NCBI GenBank assembly: GCA_018292915.2
Contig: JACVVK020000328.1
Coordinates: 542,501 to 606,500 of the forward strand
DNA length: 64,000 bases
Direction: 5' to 3'
Source: Batillaria attramentaria
Lineage: Eukaryota > Mollusca > Gastropoda > Batillariidae
A program made the translations under genes and the position numbers. The notes beneath the pieces are model-generated. The model did no database searches. It saw only the letters and a program-made list of their open reading frames with translations, and had not been told where the DNA came from. Shown here piece by piece: positions 1-11,700 of the stretch (positions are counted from its first letter, which is position 1; each line of letters starts with the position of its first letter).

Positions 1-537
1 AGATTGTTCTCAGTGCACCAGCTAACAAGTTTATCTACCTGGTCACGAAACTCGGATTCGTCCGAATTAGTGAGGAGACCCTGCACAGTGGTATCATCTG
101 CATCTGAATTTTGGTGCTGTTATGACTAGAAACACAGTCATATGTGAAAAGTGAATACAATAATGGTGAAAGGACACATCCTTGCGGGGCGCCTGTGGAC
201 AGAATGAGTGGGGATGAAACATTATCACCAACTTTCACAACCTGTGGTCGCTTTAGGAGGAAATCGAGGATCCACAGACACATGACGTGTGGAACCCCTA
301 TTTTCTCAATCTTTTCGAACAGCTTAGCTGGGATGATGGTATTAAATGCGGAGCTGTAGTCTACAAAAAGAACCCGAGCGTACGTATTAGGATTCTCCAA
401 ATGATGCAGGACTAAAACAACCCCAAGGAGACCACTTCCTCTACGGATCTCTTTTGGCGGTATGCGAACTGAAAGCAATTAAGCAATGGGTCACTAAGTG
501 ACTTCAGAAACTGCAAGATCAAGCGCTCGAACGTCCT
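1..537 (-). mobile_element. LINE reverse transcriptase fragment, broken copy
   Basis: Read on the minus strand this encodes part of a non-LTR reverse transcriptase: the palm motif [13 protein letters not shown], then [16 protein letters not shown]. The FADD region seen in the fuller copy at 17,701-18,240 is damaged here, because the sequence coding KFADD has lost bases near position 110. It matches that copy almost base for base and continues left of the window edge. At about 590 it jumps to sequence matching 20,558, so roughly 2.2 kb of the element is missing. The motifs suit the L2/CR1/Rex-like LINEs of aquatic animals. It is dead. Confidence 0.85.
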
Positions 538-890
538 CAGAACGTAGTCAGAGCTACGGGGCGATAATCATTCAAGCAGGAGACAGTAGATTTTTTAGGG
601 GCATCTCTACTGATAATAGAATAATTTGAGATCCTGAGACAGCTATCAATGATATCGGGAGATAATCGCGCTTCTCTGAGCCCGGGAAGATACAATGGCG
701 GTGACCGATTGAGAAGTACCGTAATATCAGGTACTTTGTTCTGTAAATGACACACATTAAGATGTCCGATACTGAAACCGTCACAGATATTGATAGTGAT
801 GCCAGGTCACCCAGCCCTGCTCTACTCCTACAGAGCGAGCTGTCAGAGTCTGTATCCCTCCATATGGTAGAGAATTTGCCATCAGTCAAC
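538..890 (-). mobile_element. LINE endonuclease-region fragment
   Basis: The minus strand carries a decayed stretch matching 20,560-20,850, with REARLSPDIIDSCLRISNYS in one frame. This resembles the start of an apurinic-type endonuclease domain of a second LINE. Stops and frame changes split it, so it cannot be expressed. It sits directly against the reverse-transcriptase fragment because of the internal deletion. Confidence 0.6.
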
Positions 891-1080
891 TGGGTTTAAC
901 ATAGCGCTCATATTGAGCTTCTCGCCAGCTCATCAGAGTGGCAGGCAGTTTACAACTAACGTTTTCTGCAGTTTATCATTTAAAAAAAGTTATTGGCCTA
1001 GTAATGTCAGTCTCTTGTCCAGTGAGGACAGAATTTAGGGATGTACCAGTGGCCATGATGCGCACGGCACACAGCCCGCA

Positions 1081-1913
1081 CATCGGGGCAGGAAACATAC
1101 ACTACACACACATGGTACTCTGCTGCTCATGACGGGGCAGGAAACATACACTACACACACATGGTACTCTGCTGCTCATGACGGGGCAGGAAACATACAC
1201 TACACACACATGGTACTCTGCTGCTCATGACGGGGCAGGAAACATACACTACACACACATGGTACTGTGCTGCTCATGACGGGGCAGGAAACATACACTA
1301 CACACACATGGTACTGTGCTGCTCATGACGGGGCAGGAAACATACACTACACACACATGGTACTGTGCTGCTCATGACGGGGCAGGAAACATACACTACA
1401 CACACATGGTACTGTGCTGCTCATGACGGGGCAGGAAACATACACTACACACACATGGTACTCTGCTGCTCATGACGGGGCAGGAAACATACACTACACA
1501 CACATGGTACTCTGCTGCTCATGACGGGGCAGGAAACATACACTACACACACATGGTACTCTGCTGCTCATGACGGGGCAGGAAACATACACTACACACA
1601 CATGGTACTCTGCTGCTCATGACGGGGCAGGAAACATACACTACACACACATGGTACTCTGCTGCTCATGACGGGGCAGGAAACATACACTACACACACA
1701 TGGTACTCTGCTGCTCATGACGGGGCAGGAAACATACACTACACACACATGGTACTCTGCTACTCATGACGGGGCAGGAAACATACACTACACACACATG
1801 GTACTCTGCTACTCATGACGGGGCAGGAAACATACACTACACACACATGGTACTCTGCTGCTCATGACGGGGCAGGAAACATACACTACACACACATGGT
1901 ACTCTGCTGCTCA
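1081..1913. repeat. 49-bp minisatellite, 17 units
   Basis: Seventeen head-to-tail units of 49 bp, the first lacking 2 bp. Each contains CATGACGGGGCAGGAAAC and ACTACACACACATGG. Variants are few: TCTGCTGCT, TGTGCTGCT and TCTGCTACT, the second forming a run of four adjacent units. The homologous array upstream of gene B (21,039-21,577) has 11 units, so copy number changed after the duplication. Confidence 0.97.
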
Positions 1914-2483
1914 TGACGACGGGTGTGCTGTGCCACAGCTTGGGTACATTGCGGCGCGGCCTTCATGCAGAGAACGATCGTAAAGTCTATAAACTCACTG
2001 GTTATCTGTCCAACACTCACAAAAGCCAATCCATCGTGTTTAGGAACCTTTCTTGGTTACGTATATAAATAATAACACAGACAGTTAATGTAATAAGCCA
2101 CATTTGATAAATGGTTGGTAAATGACACTGTGAGAGATCCTTGCGAACTGATGCGCAGGGCGCTTCCCGGCCGCCGAAAGAAAGAGAGAAAGAGAAAGAG
2201 AGATCCAATCGCGCTATGCGTCACTGAAAGGGGATAACCGAGGCCGACGTAAGAAAGAGGTAGATTACAGTCTTTCCTTGACAACCATTTTCTATGTTCA
2301 GGAAATTCCAATCTTGACACGACTGTTTGTTGGGTCTGTTATTCTCTGACATGCTCGCTGCATCGCAAACGACAGAGGTTAACGGCAAGGTTTCGACAAT
2401 TCCTGCAAAATGTGAACGCTTGCCTCAAGCCAGGCTGAATCGTCGTTCTATTTGTGGGGAGACTCGCTATCTGGAGTGAAATC
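1914..2483 (+). promoter_or_regulatory. Upstream region of gene A with TATA-like box
   Basis: TATATAAAT lies at 2,062-2,070 and is kept at the same place before gene B (21,726-21,734), about 420 nt upstream of each start codon. A purine run (GAAAGAGAGAAAGAGAAAGA) follows. No coding sequence is visible. The long distance to the ATG makes the core-promoter call tentative. Confidence 0.25.
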
Positions 2484-2695
2484 ATGAAGGCTTCAGTGAC
2501 GTTTTTGTTTACTGCTTATGTGTGCAATACAGCGGTGCAAGGTAGGTTTATGGATAAGTTGTATTTCCCGATATCTATTGAAGAGACAGACAGACAGACA
2601 GACAGAGCTTTCGAAACGTTTCAAACACCACACAACTTGAAACTGAAATAGCTTTATTTGAAAACGGTGGGATTTTTGGTTTTGTGACCCGTTTT

Positions 2696-2735
<40 letters not shown>

Positions 2736-5700
2736 TACAACATGCATGAACTAGTACGTGCAGCGAGAACGAGACAGACAGAGACTGCTAGTGTTGTTTT
2801 CGTAATTAATGTAGCTTTCTGTGAATACTTGTGTCAATATACTGCGTACACTACAAAGAGATGTTTGTTCCGTCGCCGCCTAAGGTATCCGCCCAACAAC
2901 AAACTGCCCAAATTATGTTGACGATGGATCCCGACTGGACTGTACCTGTCTGTCGCCATCCGATGTGTCACCGGAGTCCTTGACCTGGCCAGGTCATTCC
3001 GACACGTCACAGCTGGTGATAGGTCCCGTAGGTAGAAAGGACAACGGGACTCAGTACGTGTGTCAGATGGTGTACGGCGGACAAATCACAACAACAACAT
3101 ACACACTGCTTGTAGCGTGTAAGTAAGGTGACAAGAAGTAATTTTCTTTTCGTCATACCATGTCTTTTCTTTGACGACAGTACCGACGCTTCTAGTGAGC
3201 CATGCTGTGAACTAAGGAAAATAACCTACTGAGTCGGTGATTGGCCGATTTCCTTCGCATTTAATGAAGTTTTTTTATTATTTATTTTTTTGTTTATTTA
3301 TTGTATTCATTCAAACACACATTTTAGACAAACACGCTTAAGTGAAATTTTTAGTTCATTGGAATAAGTCGAACAAAAATAGATTTTCCCTGAGAATCCG
3401 ACTGAAGCGTGTTCAGCCGTCTTCATTTATTATTCTTATTCTTATTATTTCTAGATGGACCTTCAGACAACACGCTGGAGATCAGTGGACAGTCACCATT
3501 CCCTACTGACAGATCAAGGAGTCTCACTCTCACGTGTCGAGATCGGGACTCATACCCTACACCATCATACAGCTGGACATCTGTAACGTGTGATAATGGT
3601 AACACGGGCAGCACGTGCACGTTCACACCTCGTGTACCAGCTGATGAAGGGAGGATCGTCCGATGCAACGCAGTTAGTACTGGTGGATTTGGCTTGAGGA
3701 AGGGGTCAACACGTTTCACTGTGAGACTTGAGTGTATGTATACTTTTGGTTTTCGTATTTAACAATAACTACGACGATTTCTTTCGTAATCTCAATCAGT
3801 AATGATGTTTTCTTTCCAACTCCTCCTTTGTACTGTTTACTACCGGGTCAGGTTTTTTCCCCGCTGTAAGTAAAGACAAACCCCCTCATCCTTAAATGTC
3901 GTTTTTGGCTCACTTGTGTAACAAAATGAGTCTATGATAATGTAATAACCCTCCGTCGTCTGTCTGTGTGTCTGTCTGTGTGTCTGTCTGTGTGTGTGTC
4001 TGTCTGTCTGTGTGTCCGCAGTAAACCTTAACATTGGCATTTTCTCAGAAACAATGTGCAGCAGAGGCACCAAACTTGGCAAGCTGATAGACAGCCATGA
4101 GACCTTCCAAAATATACCACATTGGTTGACCTTGACCCAAGGTCAAGGTCACTAGAGCTGTCTGTCTGAACGTTTTCATTGGCATTTTCTCAGAATCTAG
4201 AAAAGCCAGAAACATCAAACTTTGCATGATGATAGACATTGACAACACCTTTACTGACATACCTGTATTCAGTGACTTTGTGTCAAGGTCAAGGCCATAA
4301 AAGCTCTTTAGCGGAAACCTTCCAAAACTTAACATTGGCATTTTCTCAGAAACAATGAACAGCAGAGGCACCAAACTTGGCGTGCTGATAGACAACCGTA
4401 AGAGCCAACAGAACGTACCATATTGACTGACCTTGATCCCAGGTCAAGGTCACTAGAGCTGTCTTTTTGGAAATTTTACATTAGCTTTTTCTCAAAATCT
4501 AGAACAGCTAGAGACATCAAACTTTGCATGATGATAGACATTGACAACATCTTTACTGACATACCTGTATTCAGTGACTTTGAGTCAAGGTCAAGGCCAT
4601 AAAAGCTCTTAAGCGGAAACCTTCTAAAACCTTAACATTGGCATTTTCTCAGAGACAATGAACAGCAGAGGCACCAAACTTGGCGTGCTGATAGACAGCC
4701 GTAAGACGTTTCAAAACATACCATATTGACTGACCTTGATCTAAGGTCAAGATCACTAAAGCTGTCTGTTTGGAAAGTTTACATTGGCATTTTCTCAGAA
4801 TCTAGACGAGCCAGAGGCATCAAACTTTGCATGATGACAGACATTGACAACACCTTTACTAACATACCTGTATTCAGTGACTTTGAGTCAAGGTCAAGGC
4901 CATACAAGCTGTTTGCGGAAAAGCTTCCAAAACCTTAACATTGGCATTTTCTCAGAAACAATAAACGGCAGAAGCACCAAACCTGGCTTGCTGATAGGCA
5001 ACAGTAAGACCTTCCAAGACATACCGTTTAAATGACCTTGACCTTCAGTCAAGGTCATAAAACTGTCTTATTGGAAATTTACGATTGCCATTTTCTCAGC
5101 ATCTAGGGGTACCAGAGGCATCAAACTTTGCATGACGATAGACATTGACAAAACCTGTACTGGCATACTTGTATTCAATTTCCTTGAGTCAAGGTCAAGG
5201 CCACTCAAACTGTTTTCCGGAGACCTTAACGTTAGCATTTTCTTGGAAACACCAAACAGCAGAGGCACCAAACAAGGCACAGTGATAGGCAGCAATGAGA
5301 ACTATGCAGACACAGTCTTTTGAGTGATCTTGACTCAAGGTCAAGGTCAATACAGCTGTCTGTTGTGAAATTTTACATTTCCATTTGTACAGAAGCTGTG
5401 AAAACTAGAGCTATCAAACGTGGCATAAAGCTAGTCATTGATAAGCTCTTCACTTACAGATCTCATTTGAATGACCTTGACCCAAGGTCAAAGTGATACA
5501 AGCTGTCCTTGGAAAACTGTTATATAGCCATTTGCCATTTTCTTAGGAACTATGAACACAAGAGACACCTTACTTCAGGATAGACAGTGATAGCTTTACA
5601 AACATACTCTTTTGAATGACCTTGACCCATCTCAGAAGTGAGCCAAGGAGGCTTTGCTCCTCTAGTTTTGTTTGTTGGTTGGTTGGTTGTTTTTGTTGTT

Positions 5701-8700
5701 GGTTGTTAGTTGTTGTTTTTTTCGCACCATACACACAAACGAACTCCTTTATTCCTGTTGGAAGAAAGGACAAGTCAGCCACATTTGATCACATCGAGGT
5801 TATTTTGGATCGACCCTTTTCAACAGTCGAAATAATTGTTTTGTATGAACGCAAAACTTTCCAAGTTGTTTCGTCGTATTTCTTAACTTCTGTAGATGGC
5901 GAGATATGATCATACACAATACCGCACACGACACACAATATCACGGTGAGGAATAACAATGACAATGATGATTAATTAGTTCATTGACATTTCTACCTAA
6001 ATCTTCTCGGAGAAACATGAAACACGTGTTTAGCTAAACGCTCCGTTAGACAACATCTTGATAATATTTGAGCTGTACCATTCCGTAGTTCCGCTCACAT
6101 GTGCAGTTTTGTCACTTGATAAAAGTGCAGGAATAATGAGGAATTTGAAGAATTTTTTTCAAAACTATTTGGCTTTACATGCTAAGCCCCCCCCCCCCCC
6201 ACACACACACACATACACAAATTGTTGTTTCTGGTAACATGGCAAAAAAAATAGGGTAGGCAGGTAGTTTTTTTTTTTGTTTTTTTGTTTTGTTTTTTAG
6301 ATTAACCCCCCCCCCCCCCACACACACACACACACATCCAAGAAGAAAGAAACAGGGTATTAATAAGAAATGATGCTCTATGAAACTGTATTTAATATTA
6401 TAACACACTATCTTACCATATTTCGTTCTAACCTTGGGTCCGCGATGGCGCACGACTTCTCTGACTACAAGACATGAGAAAATCTTCTTGTGCATGTTTT
6501 ACAGACCCACCATCACAACCACCCACAATATCCGGATACCAAGATGGTCAGATTCTAAAGGCTGGAGATGAGATCAGCTGTACAGTGAGGAGAGGAAAAC
6601 CGCCAGTTGAAAGTGTCCGTTTCTCCTGCACTACACCAACACATACAGACACACCGGACGTCGTGACGTCATCATCAGTGACCAGTCGTCTGACCATCGA
6701 CACGTCACAAGCCAGTGAGGACAGCATGACGTGTAGCTGTACAGCCAAGTGGGCGCCTGATACAACTCTGTATACGCACAACACACAAGTCAGCATTCCT
6801 CTACAGTGTAAGTGTTGCATTTAGACTAGTATACTAAGTAAGATATTAGAAACGAGGTACCTGCTACGCAGGCAGTCCGTGAATACGAAGCTTTGTTCCT
6901 GCCGCAATATTGTCTGTGATTCTGACACCACGGCTCACGTGAGCTACATAACCATACAGTGGAGGGATTGATGATTCTGAAAGTACTACTACACATGTCA
7001 ATGCCTATAAAACTAATCTATACAAGTCAGAGAAAGAAGCGTTCGCAATGAACACTGACAAACTATTACCATTATCAAAATAAATAGTGAAATAACTCCC
7101 TAATGGCTGGAGTTGATGTTATTTTCAGTCCAGGGGAGGTGAGCGCTAGCGTTACCTTCCCCTTGTTTGTATGAAAGCACTGGACGTCCTTCGGGTCGTG
7201 GGTCACACCGACTGGGGTGGTGACCGTACCGTCCTGTTGCGTTTATACCGAGCTCTTGTTCGTTCCAAGCTGGATTATGGGTGCATTGTTTATAGCTCTG
7301 CATCCAAGTCCACTCTTAAACTTCTTAACACTGTTCATCACGAAGGTCTTCATATCTGTCTGGGCGCCTTCAGAACGTCCCCAGTCCATAGTTTGTATAC
7401 TGAGGCGGGTGAACCCTCTCTGGCGCTCCGCCGCACTCGTCTCACGCTCAACTATGTCCTGAAGCTGAAGGCTAACCCGGACAACCCTGCCCATAACTGT
7501 GTTTTTAACCCAGTCTGTGAGGACCTTTTTGATGTTCATAAAAATGAACCTAAACCCCTGTCCCTCCGCGTCCGACCCCTTTTACAGGAGGCCGGAATAG
7601 ATATTGACACTGTTGAGGAAACTCTGTTTCCAACCACCCCTCCCTGGACACTTCCCACCCCTGAGGTCAGGCTGGACCTGACCATCCACAAAAAAAAAAT
7701 CAGACCCCAGATACTATCTATCTTCATGGGCTGCAGCAGATCCTGGCCGACTTCCCGGGCTTCCGCCGGATCTTTACCGACGGGTCCAAGTCTGAGGATG
7801 GTCGTGTTGGGGCTGCTGCAGTCATGGACGGTCGTGTTTTTACTAGACGCTTAGCGAACGGTAGTTCTGTGTACAGTGCTGAACTACGGGCCATTTTACT
7901 CGCACTTCGGCACGTATACCAGTCTATTGATTGTAATTTTTTAATCTTGTCAGACTCCTTGTCGGCTCTCCAGGCTCTGCATGGCAGAAGATTGGATCAC
8001 CCGCTTCTGGTGTTGATCCATGAACTGCATGCATCCTTGACTGCCGACAACAAGGACATTGTTTTCATTTGGATCCCAGTAATGTCGGCATTCGAGGAAA
8101 CAGGTGCGCTGATCGGGCTGCGAATGCTGCTCGCGATGGCCCTGTGGAGGATGAGCGCATGGCCTGTTCTGATTTTAAACCTTTAGTTTCCGAGTTTGTT
8201 CGAAAGGAGTGGCAGACCCAATGGGCTGCTCTCCCGGAGAACAAACTGTTCAAAGTTCTTCCAAACATCTGTGATAACCTCCCTTGCTGTCGACCTAATC
8301 GGCGCGAGGAGGTAGTTCTTAGCCGGCTCCACATTGGGCATACCTACATCACCCATTCCCATCTGTTAAAGGGGGAGGATCCCCCTTGGTGTGTCCCATG
8401 CCACGAGTCTTTTACTGTTGAGCACTTCCTAATTTCATGTACGGATCTCACTGAGATCCGTGCCAAACATTATTGTGCAGATTCACTGAAGGTGCTGTTC
8501 AGGGATGTCCCTCCCGACAGCATCTTCAGTTTTCTGAAAGAGGTCAACCTGTTCTATATATTATAGACTTCAAATATTCAGTCTTTCACTTACCACCTAT
8601 GTTAAAATTTTTTTTCTCATTTAGACCCGATAGATTTTTCATATTGATTTACATCTTGTTTTAAAGTGGAAATTTTTAGGACCTGGCAGGAAGGGACTTT

Positions 8701-11700
8701 CATGAGCCGCGAATTAGCCTTTGTTGCTTGCGCGGCGTTAAGCCCTAAATAACTAACTAACCCCTTGTTTCCCGCCTTTTTCTTTGGCACGCGTCATGCC
8801 ATTACGTAACAGCAGCCCAGCCTAGGTCCCGCGGCTTCCCGCAGAGCGGCGGCGACCAGTAGCTGCGGGCGGGCTGGAGCCCGGGAGATAACTTGCTTTC
8901 CCCTACCTACTCTCAGAATGAAGCCAGCCAGTCCCCAACGGTAGTGCGTTTTTCTACTTCGCAAGTCTGGGAAAAGACGTTAAGGGTTTGACAGCGCACA
9001 TGAACCCATTTTAGATCTCTACATCAACATATACTGGACTGGTGGCCATCTTGTTTCTTTATCATGCTGACGAATCCTGGGTTGCTCGTTTCAGATCTGG
9101 GGACTAATTCTCATCGCCGTGTTAACTTTATTACCAGGATAGGCCTAACACCGTGTTAGCTTTCCTCTACTTATCACGTCTTTTTCGTTCCAATTCACAT
9201 CGGCCGGACAGGCCCAGGGATAGCTATCACGGGTTCTCACCCGCGCTATTTTTAGCGGAGGGAATTCCCTTAGGAATGCGGTTGACTGCGCATGTGCGCA
9301 GTGGCCTGTTTGGCCTTTCCGCACTTTCACTTCCGCAGAGAAACAAAAATGGCATCACACACGATCAAACGAGCCAGAAAAGCGAATTTCTCAGATAGAG
9401 AAATTATTACAATGTTGGAGGAGATTGGGATGGAGAAGAAAATACTGTTTTCGGCCTGCAACCGGGCAATAACAAATGTACATTCAGCAGAGGGATTTTT
9501 TCCCTCTTTAATTTCCCTTCATCCTCGGCATTTTATGGTCGGAATAAAGTGTCCTCGGCAAAAGCAGCTGCTGATGTTGGGATTGTTTGGTGTAGACAGG
9601 TGTATGAGTTAGTGGCATGCTAGCTATGTGTTTGAGTTGTGAGAAGGTGGAGGAAGACTGGCGAGGGGGCGTTGTGTATGTCAGGGTGCTGTGTGGAGAA
9701 GGTGGAGGAAGACTGACGAGGGGGCGTTGTGTATGTCAGGGTGCTGTGTGGAGAAGGTGGAGGAAGACTGACGAGGGGGCGTTGTGTATGTCAGGGTGCT
9801 GTGTGGAGAAGGTGGAGGAAGACTGACGAGGGGGCGTTGTGTATGTCAGGGTGCTGTGTGGAGAAGGTGGAGGAAGACTGACGAGGGGGCGTTGTGTATG
9901 TCAGGGTGCTGTGTGGATGTTACAGTATGTGTTGCATGTTTAAGAGAGGAAGCTCCGGCCTTTAAAGGGATTTATATTGGAGAGGAGCTACAAGATAAAT
10001 CTATTTACCCAAACCTCTCGCATTTTTTTTTTTTATTTTAGACTTTGAAATGAAAATGACAACATATAACGTCGATACTCGTGGGAAACAAACCAGTTTC
10101 TGATTTGTCTCAACACAATTTTCCGATCTATTTTCAGACAGGGCCAGAGTGACAAAGTTCACGATAAACGGCACTTCTGGCTCCCTGACGGTAAACGAAT
10201 GGGACAACGTCACTGTCATCTTCACGTGCAGTGCTCGCGGTCGCCCCGCCCCCAGCGTCACACTTCATAATGCTAATAGAGAACTACTGAATGAGGTTGG
10301 CAACACACCTAGTGACGAACACAAGACGGTATCTTTTACATTAGTAGGCGTGACGAGTGAAGATATGGGAACCTACACCTGTACTGCCGACAACAACTTT
10401 CCACGTCCCAAGCAAGACAAAGTTCAGCTGAATGTCAGAAGTATGTATTCATCTCTCTCTATTGTTCTTGGTGGCGTTGCTGATTTTATAATCTTCCTTG
10501 TAAAGTAAACCACCGTCTGCATTATGTTAATTACAGCTGCACCAAAGGGCAATCAAATAGTAAAGCGGAAAACGGAATCGGTGAAGTGATACGTGATCCG
10601 TCAGATGACTAACAAAGGATGAAGGGTTCCGAAGAAATTAGAAGTACCTAGTTGGATCAGTGTACCACGTAAACAATGCCATCAAAGCGCAACAATACTT
10701 GTCCGCTGGCAAAGATTTTGCTCAAACGACATGTGGTCGGATATAGAAGACTTCGTTTCAAATCGAATCATACCACACACAAGTCTTCGCTTTTCTTTAA
10801 AAAAAAAACAAAAAAAAAAAACCACACACACACAAAAAAAACCTAGCCATTTTTGAAAATGGCTCTGGCTGTAAGCAGTCCCATTTTTACGACCCGCCGA
10901 AAAGGCACTCTGGAGTCTAGTCTTACCTTCACTGTGCTGGCCTACCTTAAACCCAACACGTTTGTCTTTTGCGGGAAGAAGTTAAAACCCACCTTGAGTA
11001 GCGTGCCGTCCGGTACGTTCAAGGTGACGAGTATTGTGGAGGATCCGTCATTACCCGTCGTCATCTGCAGCATCAAACCACTTGACGTGCCATACGATCG
11101 TCTGGGTGTTTATCGTGTTGAGGTCAGCAACGGATTGGAAGGGACCTACAAGTAGCCTACAGTAGTCCTCGTTTAACGGCACTACCGTTTAAGGTAACAA
11201 CTCTGATGAGGTTGTTGGTCCCGGCCAAAAGAATGGCGTGTCGTCAATGTTTTAATGTTTGCTAAACATTTCCTTGCAGATCCACCACAAAAGCCACCAC
11301 TGATCGCTAGCTCCGGGCGCAGCAAGTTTCTCCCGCTCGGTGGCACATTGACCTGTACAGTACAGGGTGGCATGCCGCTCGTCACAGCCGTACACATCAA
11401 CTGTACTAATCTACATCTGACAAATGCTGTTAGTGAAACTGTCGGTACGTCTGTGTCAAGTTCTGTGACCATCAGCACATCACAGACTACAGACGACAAC
11501 ACGAAGTGCTACTGCTGGGCCACTTGGGAACCCGAGCCTGGTCTATATACACTCACCAGTCAGAAGTCTTTTCAAATTGCGTGTGAGTTGTCCGCTATAT
11601 TTAAAGGGGTGCAAAGAAACAATTGCGTTTGTGTGGCTAGAGACACGGACTTCCGGTGGATCAATTCCACAGATAAAACTGTTCTAAAACTATCTGATCT

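Noticed and set aside
144..359. Plus-strand [20 protein letters not shown] (also at 17,848)
   Set aside because: It is the shadow of the minus-strand reverse transcriptase; no independent support.
1081..1913. CRISPR-like array
   Set aside because: Units are directly adjacent without unique spacers and the genome is eukaryotic; it is a minisatellite.
9617..10041. Cysteine/tryptophan-rich ORFs over the 55-bp minisatellite
   Set aside because: The repeat unit has no stops in any frame, so long frames are expected by chance; copy number differs between A and B.
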